DNA of 49,993 nt from Porodaedalea pini (GCA_002794775.1 NBAY01000150.1:1-49993), one strand, 5' to 3'. Shown: positions 30,619-41,989, numbered from the stretch's first letter. Numbers and translations: made by a program. Notes: generated from the letters alone by a model not told the origin.

Positions 30619-32800
30619 TCAACCTTTTACATCTGCTCGTTTCTTGAGTAGGACTTTGGCTTTCGGGTTCGGGATCAGTCGTACGCCCATATAGACGTTC
30701 TCCGGTCGGACTCCTTCCACCTCCGCCTTCAGATCGTATGTCAAGAGTAGGTATGCCATCATCGCCTTCAGCTCGTTTACTGCGAAGAAGCGACCAGGGC
30801 TGTTCACAATAAAGCGGATAAGCAAGCAACTCAAGAAACAAAGAGCAAGTACGCACCATGCATGGCGTCCGTGCCCAAATGCCAGATAATCCGAACTCGT
30901 ATTGACCATTTGGTGCTTCACACCTTCTTCCGCACTTTCATTGCGCATGTTCGAGAAACGGAATCCGTCAAACTTCTCTGCATTCGGGTAATATGCTTCA
31001 TCGTTGTGTGCGGCCGTGATGTTGGCTGCAAGAAATGTACCCGCCGGTAAGAAGGTTCCATCTGACAGAGTGAGGTCGGTCATGACCTTGCGGTTTAATG
31101 TCACTTGGAACGAGGCTTGAGCACATGATTAGACAGTCCGAAGAGATGAGAATCATACGTAGGAAAATCCCATTTATTCGCTGACTTTCTTTCATGAAAC
31201 TGTCGAGCTTCCACATCTTCGTCATCGCGACCTTTGTCCATCCTTCCTCTTTGATCACTCGTTCGACCTCCTCACGCAGAGGCGCGATGTACTTCGGTTC
31301 GGCGGCCAGGTGAAATAGAGCATGGGTGAAACTCTAAAATGCAATGATGAGGCAAATTCAACGCTGCAGCAATATAAGGGCGCAACCTACATTCGAAGAC
31401 GTATGAATAGCAGCGAAATTTACAAATAACATTCTCTTTGTTAGCTCGTATATGCTTCGTTTCTCATTTTCGGGTGCCTCGTCAATAAGCCAGGAGATCA
31501 TGTCATTCTTCGCAATAGTTAGTTCACTGTTGAACGGTAGTCGCGTGAACTGTTGCCTTACTGGTTTATCGGGCCAGTCATTTCCATTCTCGTCATATAG
31601 GCGAAATCTCTCTTCTAACAGAGGGCGGAGGTGCTTCATTCCGCGACGAATGTTTCTCGGCAACGAGGATATGAGTGTGCCGACAATTCTACGATGCACA
31701 ACAACAGCGGACCGTTTATAAGGGTTAATGAACGGTGAAATTTGCTTACGGGCGTAAGAGGACCGGAACTTTACTAATTTTGAAGATGTTGCTGGCGACA
31801 TCGACCGTGAAATTGATATTCAGATCAATGTAGTCTGGGTCTCTACCTGTATTGCATCAAGGCATGCTTTGCGGTCAGTCGCGAGTCATCTGCCTTAGAA
31901 GAGCGTGTGGTACTCACAAAGAGGAGTACCAACAAAAATCCTATTGCTTGTCCTGCATACGATGTTCCTCATAGTCTCCAAGGCGGGGACAACGACCCAT
32001 TCTACAACAAACACAGACCAGGCCTCACGATTACTATATAGATGAGCAGGACTAGATCGACTTTACCTCCATTCTTCGCTGGGATAAAGTCGTCGAAGGC
32101 CTGTATGATCTCGTCTCGAATGTCGTCAAATAATCCGCTCAGGGAACGCGTTAGCTGATTGCGAACAACATGGGAATGATAATGATCCTTCGCGACATTC
32201 TCTCCAATCGTCCAGCGGGATGCGAGAGTCTAGATAGAAAGGAGGTACCAGTACTAGTGTCAGGGAAGTTTGGGAGAGGTAGTGAATTCCCGCGTTGCTA
32301 ACATCAACCAGCGCCTCAGTAAAAGAGACCTTTTCGTCAGGTGCTTTCCTGACCTCGTCAATAAGATCGCGCCTATTTATGACCACGGTATACCGATCCA
32401 GTCCCGGAACTTTGAACGTTCCTCGGCCGTACTGTATGAGCGCAAATATCTCAATGGAACCGAGAACCAAAATTCAAATGAATATACAGACCTTCTTGTA
32501 GGCTCGCCTTAGAATAGACTTCGTATTTTCAATGAAGTCATAAGCTCCGAGATAGGATGAGACAATCCCAGAGGAGCCTTCCAGAGGTACGTTAACCTGA
32601 TCATGCATCAGTCAATGTCACATGAACAATTATGAGCATACCGTGAGCTTCCTAGCTTTCATGAACTGGATAAACGATACGGTTGCAATACATATACCGA
32701 CTACAGCAGAGTAGTATTGGCCTCGATGCTTAGCGTCGTCAGAATCTAGAGCAGATATTATCGGCACCAGCGCAGACTGCCAACCGAACAAACGCTCCAT
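30619..32800 (-). CDS. Cytochrome P450 monooxygenase D (11 exons, 527 aa)
   Basis: Fourth P450, on the opposite strand. Exons in order: 32800-32642, 32596-32492, 32431-32303, 32229-32067, 32001-31918, 31846-31750, 31688-31562, 31507-31391, 31333-31159, 31103-30857 and 30799-30619. The joined frame is open with all motifs: membrane helix, AIHTSS, ESQR, FRF, and FGHGRHACPGRFF with ligand Cys468. Exons 1-6 are a distinct paralogue (starts MERLFGWQSALVP), while exons 7-11 and the 3' flank are identical to those of P450 C. The gene is therefore a mosaic, best explained by copying of the C 3' half into D. It has the shared promoter block and looks functional. Substrate unknown. Confidence 0.92.
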
Positions 32801-32875
32801 AGTTCAGGATTCCGAGACTGGCACTATTAAGCAGTCGAAGGGAATCACGAAAAGATGTGGGCAACTCTCCAAACC

Positions 32876-32899
32876 TACTTTATACGAAGAGTTCCGTGA
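32876..32899 (-). promoter_or_regulatory. Core promoter block of P450 D
   Basis: On the - strand the block reads cacggaactcttcgtataaa and ends about 77 bp before the ATG at 32800. The matching blocks of A, B and C are all on the sense strand of their genes. Confidence 0.6.
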
Positions 32900-33760
32900 G
32901 AACTCCGCGGCGGCCCTTCCCTTTCTTCTACTTCGGTATTCGGTAGCATTGGAGACGACCTCGCCCACGGGACATAGGGGTCCAATAAAACAGTGAAAGC
33001 CAGCGTCAGGATGTATTACGAGGAAACAGTCGAAGCAGGCTTGCAATGGCAAGCGGTGCGCTTCTGAGAACGCGAAGTCCAGTAGGCAGAACGGATACCG
33101 TCGGACGTCGGAGGCGTCGTCATACGCAAAGCAAACTTGGATTCTTCTTCTGGAATGTGTATGAGACCGAGGCCGGAAAGATAATGAGCACACATGCTGG
33201 CATTTGCTGGCCACACTACGTGGCCCGTGATGACAGAAAAAAAGTCATATGAAATAAGTATCATTCATCCGTGAGCATACCTCCATCATGCCAGTCAATG
33301 GAACTCAGAATGCATCGCGGCAATCCGCCTTCCACTATACAGTCTGTCTTCGCATTCTGAAAACCATTCTGTAGGCTGTCCCGAAAATAATGTTGACTGT
33401 CCGTGACATATATGTGCACTGGCATGCTATGATGGACGAGACATAAACGACGTGCGCAGAAGACTGTAAACCGCGGTAGACGGTCCAAGTCGGACGTGCA
33501 TCGGCCTCTGTCTCGTCGCAACTACCACCCGGTGGTCCAGAGTACTATGTAATGCGATTCGGATGGTCGGAGCGCCATGCTTTGACTCGGTGTGAGTATC
33601 ACTTTGTAGAGCAGAGAACCTGCCAAACTTAGAATACTTACCATGATCACAGCAGTTGAGTAGAATATTGTTTATTCCTTGAAGGTCTTTGACCATCAAC
33701 AATACTAGTGACCAAGGTCGGAGAAAGGTTTGCATCCTTCAGATATGTTTATAGCTCTTT
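32900..33760. other. Upstream region of P450 D, homologous to the P450 spacers
   Basis: On the - strand, 33,150-32,880 reads peptides such as LPLQACFDCFLVIH that match the spacer before P450 C (LPLQGFFDCLLVIH in the equivalent place). This is duplicated promoter and spacer DNA rather than a proven gene. Confidence 0.5.
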
Positions 33761-33903
33761 TCATAAGTATACGGAAGCACGATTTTTCGTAGTGGAACTC
33801 TCAGGGATAGCTGTGATTGAGTGTGATGCCGAGCAGAACTAAATGAATGGTTCATGACAAAACCAGTAAGGTAGACGAAAGTTAAACTCAACAAGCCATT
33901 GTC

Positions 33904-34131
33904 ATGTCACTGTCACAGACCCTGAACCCTGAGCCTTTCCCCATTTGGAATGATCAGCAGCCAAAATTTGGCCAGGAGGAAAAGTCGGCTCATGGGACCT
34001 TGGATTATTTTTTCAACAAGGAATCAGGCATGCTTTCTGTGCCCTTCTACAGTATTTTAAATGTGATTACAACACAGCTAGAGGCACTGAAGACCACTGA
34101 GACAAATGTACTATATGTGGTTTATGACTAA
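33904..34131 (+). other. Short unidentified open frame (75 codons)
   Basis: It starts MSLSQTLNPEPFPIWND and includes YFFNKESGMLSVPFY. Amino-acid make-up is protein-like and it sits in repeat-rich, CpG-poor DNA. It could be an exon or transposon fragment. No family recognised. Confidence 0.25.
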
Positions 34132-34245
34132 CACAATCAGCTAAACAATGACATAATAAATTTCTATATATAGAATGATCAATGTGGCCAAAAGTGAGAC
34201 CAGCTGAAGTCCCGGCTTCACCGGGACTTTACTTCAAATGCAGTG

Positions 34246-34367
34246 CTTAGATCCATCCCAGCTTTGCCAGGACTTGTTTTTTTTAAACACAATGCTTAGA
34301 TCCATCCTGGCTTTGCCAGGACTTGGGTTTAAACACAGTGCTCATATCTATTCTGGCTTTATCTGAG
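34246..34367 (+). repeat. Tandem repeat, about 47 bp, 2.6 units
   Basis: Units at 34246-34294, 34295-34340 and 34341-34367, each starting ct[t/c]a[g/t]atc and containing tggctttgccaggacttg or a variant. Confidence 0.75.
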
Positions 34368-34383
34368 TTCTACAGACAATATA

Positions 34384-34976
34384 CAGGTGGGTGTAAGTGA
34401 TAGCTGAGTCACGTGCAAGCTTTATGCAGCAACTCCCAGCCAAACTGGTGCACATGGCTTAGCCTTCACTTACACCCACTGTTAGGATCCCAAGTGTGTA
34501 CATCCTTTTCTTCCTTTCTTTCATCATCTTCACCCTCACCGATGTCCCTTCCCCCCTTCCCCACTGGACTCTTTCCTTCGTCGTTCCTTCCTTGATGTCA
34601 CCTGACTTATCAATCATGTGACCCTTGCACATGGTTGCAGGTGACATCCTCCACTCATTAGTAATCATGTTCTGCGATGTTCCATCACATTCCATTTCCT
34701 AGGAACGTCATCCTCTTTATAGTAGTACAATCACACAGCCATTGAGTATATAGGTAGCTCGTTCACCTGTATTGCCCCTTACCTCAATATTCATTTAATC
34801 TACTGCGCTTACTCTTGACATCGTTGTCTGCGGCGCTTGTGTGTTTGACTCCTCCCCTCTTCACCATGTGTCTGTGGATCGCTGCTCCCCATGTCACTCT
34901 GCCTCCATCTACGTCATTTGTAGGTGTGATGGCTAAGTGATTGTTGAGTACGTGTTTGTACTCTAACACCCACCTG
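34384..34976. mobile_element. Small TA-flanked MITE, interrupted by a solo LTR
   Basis: The terminal repeats caggtgggtgtaagtg and cacttacacccacctg are inverted and flanked by TA (34382-34383, 34977-34978). Without the inserted LTR and one copy of its target duplication the element is 99 bp. Confidence 0.75.
34480..34968 (+). mobile_element. Solo LTR (489 bp)
   Basis: Starts TGTTAGGATCCC, ends CTCTAACA, and has a 5-bp target duplication CCCAC on both sides (34475-34479, 34969-34973). Related in its ends to the gypsy LTRs in this window but different inside, so it is another family or subfamily. The interior was lost by LTR-LTR recombination. Confidence 0.88.
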
Positions 34977-35271
34977 TATTATCTTAGTCTATCTGGAAGA
35001 AACTTGAATTTTATTGTGAAATTCTAATTACACTAAAGCCCCACTAAATACAATATTGGTTGTCACATTATGTCAGTTGCCCATGTGTAAGGACAGGTGT
35101 AGTAAGCTTATTACTAATATGTACAATCTTTTCTTTTGTTTCTGCACATTTCTGCTTAACTTGCAACTTCTACAGTTATAGACAGCCATATTGTAGATCT
35201 CTCTTCCTCAATGTTTTCTGGAATGATGCTCAGTGCTGTAGGATGAGGATCATGTAGAAATTCAATGCTTA

Positions 35272-36309
35272 CTGCCCTTTTCAGAAGTATTGTCACACGT
35301 GATTTCACTGATTTTTGTGCCACAAGAGCCTGACATTTTTGTGTCATCTAAGTTGCTAAATTCATTTTTTATCTCATCTTTCATATTTCAACAAGAGTGA
35401 TAAGAAATAGTAAAAATTTGAGTCCAAAACAGTGGAAATGCTGTTTTTGATCCCATTTCCCTTGTTTATTTTTTCCTGTACTCAGATTTCACTGTACAGT
35501 GCTCCAGACCAGCCCAGAATTCCAGTATTAGTCTATTATGAACTTACAGACTGATTTTGAGATGTATTGTGAGGTAGATGTGCTGAATTGGTGCATGCCT
35601 AAAACACACAAATCCCCTCTGTTTCTGCAAGCCCCCCAGCCCCCAGGAAAAATTCTTCTCAACTAAATTCATGCATGTAAATTCATTCAAAGTGTATTGG
35701 AAGAGATTTGAGCAGCATCCAGGGCTCTAGCATCAACCAGTGAGCTGAATTGAGTACCAGATTCTGACTGTATGCACTATTCTTGTGAACATATCCCTGA
35801 TTCATGAAGCAAGCCTGTATCCATGGATGCTGCTCAAATCTCTTCCAATACACTTTGAATGAATTTACATGCATGAATTTAGTTGAGAAGAATTTTTCCT
35901 GGGGGCTGGGGGGCTTGCAGAAACAGAGGGGATTTGTGTGTTTTAGGCATGCACCAATTCAGCACATCTACCTCACAATACATCTCAAAATCAGTCTGTA
36001 AGTTCATAATAGACTAATACTGGAATTCTGGGCTGGTCTGGAGCACTGTACAGTGAAATCTGAGTACAGGAAAAAATGAACAAGGGAAATGGGATCAAAA
36101 ACAGCATTTCCACTGTTTTGGACTCAAATTTTTACTATTTCTTATCACTCTTGTTGAAATATGAAAGATGAAATAAAAAATGAATTTAGCAACTTAGATG
36201 ACACAAAAATGTCAACTTTTGGCTGAGATATGAAAATGTTTGTGTTTTGAGGCTCTTGTGGCACAAAAATCAGTGAAATCACGTATGACAATACTTCTGC
36301 AAAGGGCAG
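35272..36309. mobile_element. Foldback MITE, Tc1/mariner type (1,038 bp)
   Basis: Flanked by TA (35270-35271, 36310-36311). The termini ctgccctttTcagaagtatt (T/G at the capital) are inverted over more than 55 bp. The two halves are reverse complements down to ttggaagagatttgagcagc / gctgctcaaatctcttccaa (about 35,697-35,722 and 35,824-35,848), with a loop of about 100 bp. The right half carries an extra insertion of about 50 bp near 36,210. No transposase. The termini match the Tc1-like elements at 12.2 and 37.8 kb. Confidence 0.85.
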
Positions 36310-36944
36310 TAAACAAAGATTTCCCTTGCTGACTTTTTCTCTGCCAGTAGAGGCTCTGACTTACTCACTCAGAGTACTGCTTTCAACCTTACATTGTACT
36401 TCACTGCAATCTTCAGTCTGGCTGCAAGTTATGCTCCTATGTTCTCAGCTTTATGTATCACCTTATTTTTCCTTAGGACATCCATTGGAGTGAGTCCTAA
36501 TATAACATAAAGGTCCTGTGCTGTCTTATATATGCAAACTATTTTTTCATCATCAAGAAAGCTCAAATTAGTTGATGTGATATGGCAATTTATACACCAA
36601 TACTCATGGGGAAGATAGCATATTGAATTTCTAATTAGATTTAATTTTTTTAATGATTTTTCCGATTTTGTTCAAGTGAGAAATAGGTTGTTTGAGCTCA
36701 AAGTGTTGTGTGTATGCTGCCGCTTTGAGTGATCTGCAGAGTTGCTGCTTTGAGCGATTTGCAGAGTTGCTGGTTTGAGTGATCTATGAGATGCTGGTTT
36801 GAGGGTGTTTTGTAATCTGCAGCTGTAGTTGCCGCTTTGGGGGGGGGGGGGTGCAGGTGCAAAAGCAGCAGAGAGAAGGCTGATTAATAGTGACAAATTT
36901 TAGTTAGAATTTGTCAGAATTTGTCATTTCTGATGGTGGCACAG
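36310..36944. other. AT-rich spacer with minisatellite and G-run
   Basis: No gene. It contains about three units of gctttgagtgatctgcagagtt (36,722-36,800) and a run of 13 G at 36,839-36,851. Confidence 0.6.
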
Positions 36945-37731
36945 CAGGAAAATCCAGGGTTTTCCATGAGGAAGGAGTATATCATGGAGTGTTTAGTGGG
37001 GCTCATATAATTTCAGCTGGAAAAGCCTTATATGGATTGTAAATTCTCAATCAATCAAATTTTTCAGAAATTATGTTTTATGTATCTAAAATTGATGGTC
37101 GTCAAGAAAAGTATTTCTGAACTCAGTGTCTGCAATCTACCCTGCCAAAGGATAAGATGATTCTGGGATTCTGAATCTCCATTGTCAGTAAATAAAGAGA
37201 ATGCTGGTTATTAGATTTAGAATCTGTAAAGTCTTGGACACAAAGGAAAGAGGCTCATTGGATTTAAAATCCACATAGACTCCTTGCATGAATGGAAGAT
37301 CTCTCTTAGACTTGGGATCTATGGATCACATGATTAGCATATAATCAACTCAGCATAGATCCCAAATCTGAGAGAGATCTTCCATTCATGCAAGGAGTCT
37401 ATGTGGATTTTAATCCAATGAGCCTCTTTCCTTTGTGTCCAAGATTTTACAGATTCTAAATCTAATAACCAGCATTCTCTTTATTTACTGACAATGGAGA
37501 TTCAGAATCCCAGAATCATCTTATCCTTTGGCAGGGTAGATTGCAGACACTGAGTTCAGAAATACTTTTCTTGACGACCATCAATTTTAGATACATAAAA
37601 CATAATTTCTGAAAAATTTGATTGATTGAGAATTTACAATCCATATAAGGCTTTTCCAGCTGAAATTATATGAGCCTCACTAAACACTCCATGATATGCT
37701 CCTTCCTCATGGAAAACCCTGGATTTTCCTG
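36945..37731. repeat. Foldback element, 377-bp arms and 32-bp loop
   Basis: Bases 36945-37322 are the reverse complement of 37355-37731 with few differences (for example one extra base near 37,411). The arm ends read caggaaaatccagggttttc / gaaaaccctggattttcctg. No clear terminal repeat of the TA-Tc1 type and no coding capacity. Confidence 0.85.
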
Positions 37732-37774
37732 CCATGTGGCTGTGGGCAAAAGGGCCTTCATCGGTTCAATCTTA

Positions 37775-39983
37775 CTGCCCTTTTCAGAAGTATTGTCACA
37801 CATTGAATTCATGTGGTTTTTACGTGTCTTGCAGCATAACTGCAGAAATTCGAGTAAATGACAATTTACTGTGTCAATTCCTCATGATACATGTTCATTA
37901 AGCACTCAAAAAAATGTACTTGCTCATTCAAATCTGAATCTGTAAAAATATCTGAGGTTAGATGAATGTTTTTGTCAAAATAAGTCAAACAATGTTGACC
38001 AGCCCTGTTTCAACACCTCACCCTCACTATATGCAAAAATCATACCCCTTTCCTCTCATCCCATAAACTTTTTTTCTCCACCTGTAAATTAGGTTCACAT
38101 GTATGGCAATCTCGTGCATAAGTTTGGTGTAATGGGGATGTTTCTGTTCTTCGGACACCTGCTCTCACCTGGGTTTGGACAGTCCATTTTATACAGCTCT
38201 GCCAATTTGACAGGTAAAAATACAAAACTTCTTGCACTATATAGACAATCCTATCTACTACAGCCTGGGTTATTTGGGGGCCCCTCTGCCTTGATTTGAC
38301 ACTGTAGTGGTAATTTATTTTTGACCTGTGCACTGTAGCACCATGTGCCGTCTGCACATCTGAAGTATAGAAGTTGGGAATAATGTGTTGCTTCATAAGT
38401 ACTACTCCATCTCAAGAAGAGATGGCCACAGATATCTCACTGGCATACCAGGTGAGCATATCCACCATGCAGGACCACTAGTAGATACACAAGTGTATGT
38501 TCATGCAAACAGACTCGAAGACATCCTTTCAGATCTAGAACAGCAACAGCTGGCAGCCTCTTCTTGGTCAAGAGCAAGGCATAACCATTGTTGCCCACAG
38601 TCTAGACAGAAGAGCAGATAGCTTTGCTGAAGAGAGGTTGGCATGCTACAATGGTCAGTGGTATATGCAGATTAGGGGTTGGCACGTGAACATATTTACC
38701 ACAAAAACACCCTTCTCTCTCACTACAATGATGCATGGCAAGGCCCTCTCAAACAATGCACAATCCATTCTCTTCAAGCTGCACCAATCCAATGAGTTCA
38801 CCATAGACCATCTTTCTGTGTTGACAGTTGTCAATCGTCAAACAATCTATTGGATCATAAAAGACTGGGAGGCTACTGGGGGCATCAAGAGAGATGGAAA
38901 GAGGACTGGCTGGCCAAGGCTGTTGGACTATCTGGATGTACAGGTGAGGTGTAGTGTGCCAGTGCTGACGGACATTGCTCATCAGGATTCCATTTGCTAC
39001 CAGTATCTCCTCAGTTCAGTCAATCAATGCAGGAACCTATTCCTTGACGAGCTGAGGCAGAAGCTTGGCACATCTTCTGGTAAATACGTTTCAGACTCTA
39101 TGATATGGAGGATGTTGGAATGGGCTGGATTCACTATGAAAAGGGTATGGTCTTTTGTTTTCAACTAGTCGAGCCCAAATCCAACCTGGTTGAAGATTTC
39201 AAAGAAGGCACGTGAATGCAGTGAGACTGCACAAATACAATATTGTCTCAAAATTGGCGAGAAATATAAAGCTGAACAGCTCATGTTCATTGATGAAAGT
39301 GCTTGTGAGCATCGCACTTTCTTGAGAAAAAAGGCATGGGCTTTACACGGGCATCAAGCCAGCCGCAAACAGTTTTTTGCCAGGGGAAAGAGGTACGCAT
39401 AGTCCTGTCATACCCTAGGGTGTCATATGTCAAACCTCCTTCAGGTATTCAATCCTTCCAGCAATCTCTCTTGACAGAATTCTCAACTGCATCATCTTGG
39501 AAGGCTCATTCAATACAGGATCCTTTACTGCTTTCATCGCACGTCTCCTCAATCATATAGAACCTTTTCCAGGACCAAACTCAGTCATTGTCATAGACAA
39601 CTGTGCTATCCACAAGTCAAATGAAATTTGCAAGTTGATCAAATCCAGGTGCAGTGCTTTTTCCTCCCATGCATCACTCCAGCACTGATGCATTCTATAA
39701 TCGCATATCTAGTGGCATGAAGCTTGAATTCCTTCCTGTGTACTCTCTAGATTTCAATCCAATCAAATTGGCCTTCTTGCTACTCAAAACTTGACTTTGA
39801 TGACTTGCCCTGCCAGAAGAAGGAGGAGATGTTGTGGTGTATGCACGGCTTTATGGAGAGATTATGTCAATTAGTGCAAATGACTGTCAAGCCTTCTACC
39901 AACACTGTGGGTATGTCCACTGGCCCTGGTGCATAGCTACCCTCAATTCTCAAGTGAAATCCTCTGACGATGTGCTCAGGTGA
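37775..39983 (+). mobile_element. Tc1/mariner-like element, truncated at its right end
   Basis: Starts at a TA (37773-37774) with the terminus ctgcccttttcagaagtatt, identical to that of the foldback MITE at 35,272. It carries the transposase pseudogene below. No matching right terminus was found before 41 kb. Confidence 0.6.
38728..39983 (+). pseudogene. Tc1/mariner-like DDE transposase, decayed (second family copy)
   Basis: Relative of the transposases in the inverted repeat. The N-terminal helix-turn-helix begins MMHGKALSNNAQSILFKL with TVVNRQTIYWIIKDW. A first intron after LLDYLDVQ (gtgagg...ccag) and a second after GFTMKR are likely. Catalytic core: FIDESAC keeps the first Asp (39292-39294) and VIVIDNCAIHK keeps the second. 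The third site reads FNPIKLAF with Lys (39765-39767) instead of Glu. The frame also shifts near 39,400-39,480, and a stop follows LLLKT. Inactive. Loss of Glu and loss of the first Asp in the sister copies both fit CpG decay. Confidence 0.8.
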
Positions 39984-40176
39984 ATTGGCTAGGACTGCTA
40001 GGGATACATAGATTTATAAATAAGCTCTAAATTGTCATTTGTTCACTTTTTGATCACTGTTACAAGCAGACTACATAAGATGAAGCAAATGTTTGCATAA
40101 AGAACAAAAGCAAAGTCATGAAACCAAGGAGAGGAATAATTTACCGTTGAGCCTGCTAAGGTGCAGCAGTTGCAGG
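39984..40176. other. Spacer, nothing recognised
   Basis: Expected position of the missing right terminus of the Tc1-like element. No gagtattgtca-type terminus is visible. Confidence 0.3.
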
Positions 40177-40488
40177 CTACAGGTCCATGGGTGCCACAGC
40201 GGTGTCGACTTCAAGATTTGTGAAATCGGTTGTCACAAAATGGAGCAGTGCTTTTAGGTTCTTCCCATGGCTCGGGAACTTCATTGTGGCCTCATTCACC
40301 ACACGTTTCCAAAGATGTTTCAAAGTTTCATCTGGTGGAGAGCTTGGGTGCACATATGAATTCCTGTCCTCATGAAGCTCCCAGTCATCTACCAAGATTG
40401 CATACAACTGTTGCTGTTGTGCAAGCATAGTGCGATGTAGAGCCATGCCAATTGTCCCATCACTGCTGATCACTCCAGAATCACTCAA
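40177..40488 (-). pseudogene. C-terminal fragment of the partner gene, copy 2
   Basis: 103 codons with RNSYVHPSSPPDETLKHLW, which parallels GNHYAHALFPPDPAIGNIW in the + gene at 25.9-26.1 kb. It lies downstream of 42277-43340 on the same strand and may be its last exon, separated by repeat insertions. Function unknown. Confidence 0.35.
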
Positions 40489-41245
40489 GAACTGGTTCTG
40501 ATGTGTACCGATCAGTACTGGACTGAATCCGATTGGTCTGGTTTTGAATCAGAACCTTGTGATCGCATCAGCAATGCATTATGAGATCTCTGAAAGCAAT
40601 TTGGAATGTACTGGAGATCTTATCTGGATGATCAAGGATGTGGTCACATGGAGCATACAGCCAAGACACATACCGGACTGCAGTCCGACGATGGGAGCCA
40701 TGTACCAATTGGATGATCTGAGTTCTGGTGGAGCACCAGGATGGTCGGACGCTGTGTGGATGTTTTTCCTCTTCATGATTTATGTTTTTCCAATGTTCTT
40801 CTGATTTCTATGCTCTCTATGCATGCCTCTATGACCTATGACTTTTCCTTTCGACTTCTCTATGTTTCAACTGATATGCACATTATGCCCGTATGGAAAT
40901 TATTAACTGTAGATAGATCTTTGGATTTAGTATAAATATGCACCCCATGTCATAGGTAGAGGACAAGTCAGTTCTACCACAGAGTCTCCCTCAGACAGGG
41001 TACTTGAGTGCAATTCATCTTAGTTCTCGTAAACCTCATAGTCATTCCGTCTTCATCTTAGCAACTCGTCTCTCAAATCCATCTCTCGTCTCTTATTCCG
41101 TAACTCAATTCTTGTCACTCGCAGTAATCACATCATACTGGTGTAGATCCTGTGTATGGGTTGTTTAGGATCGGTAGTTTGTTTGGGGACGTGTTTCCGT
41201 TGAGTTTTGCAGTAAATATATGCTCGGTATGAGCATGGGAAAAAC

Positions 41246-41298
41246 CCGGTACACGTCGGTACGTGTCGGTACACATCGGTACATGTCGGTACGCGTCA
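41246..41298 (+). repeat. 10-bp GTAC-rich tandem array
   Basis: About five units of cggtacacgt with alternating forms (acgtgt, acacat, acatgt, acgcgt). Confidence 0.85.
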
Positions 41299-41899
41299 AT
41301 ACTGTAAGGTGCTCTGGACCCGATGTGAGTGTCGGTGCAGAGCCGGAACGAGTGAGATATCAAATCTGGTACAAGACAATAGTGATAGCAGAGACGAGAA
41401 CAAGAACGAGACAAGAGATGAGACTGAAGACGAGGTTGCCACAAAACTAACTGTTGGGGAGACTAACTGCACGCACGGAAGCTGCCCTATCTGAGGGGAA
41501 CTCTGCGGTAGTATTTTCTTCCCCTTGCTACCTACAACAGGGAAGTCCCTAAATACAAGGTGCAAGAGATCTATCTACAGGAAAATTATTCCAAAGTGAG
41601 TATAATGTGCATACCGGATGAAACATAGAGCGTCGGAGAGAAAACATTCGGAATGTAAGAGAAACATAGAAAATCAAAAGAAAACCTGTCCATGCGACAA
41701 CTTCCCCATTTGCTTCAGTCCATCATCCCGTCATATCGCAGCTCCACCAGAACTGAGATCCTCCAATCGGTGAGTCATCATCCATCATCGGGCAGATCTC
41801 CGGTACGTGTCCCAACTGACTCCAATGACATAAGCTTTCCGGTACGTCCCAAATTGCCAGGGGGATCTTCCTAGCGATCCGCTGATGTGATGTCAGGCG

Positions 41900-41989
41900 A
41901 ATCATCCTGTGTCCGGTACGCGTTGGGCAAATCCTTCTGGGTCCGGTACACGTCGCGCCAATCCTTCTGAGTCCAGTACGCATCAATAC
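41900..41989 (+). repeat. 30-bp minisatellite, 3 units
   Basis: Units start at 41900, 41930 and 41960 with the shape aatccttctgggtccggtac; the same GTAC core as the 10-bp array. Confidence 0.85.

Larger units (their letters stand above)
26734..31698 (-). repeat. Right arm of large inverted repeat (about 4.96 kb)
   Basis: Reverse complement of 10841-15805. The outer end lies in intron 6 of P450 D at tgcatcgtag. Beyond it the two P450s are recognisable but different paralogues. Confidence 0.95.

Noticed and set aside
10841..31698. The whole inverted repeat as a composite transposon that captured P450 parts
   Set aside because: The outer ends lie inside P450 genes that continue normally on both sides, without target duplication or terminal motif. 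Conversion between inverted blocks explains this better.
40544..40804. 86-codon frame with a hydrophobic end
   Set aside because: It lies in decayed repeat DNA with no splice partners or homologue in the window. The hydrophobic tail comes from T-rich sequence.
41246..41989. CRISPR-like short repeats
   Set aside because: The repeats are directly adjacent without unique spacers, and the window is clearly eukaryotic.
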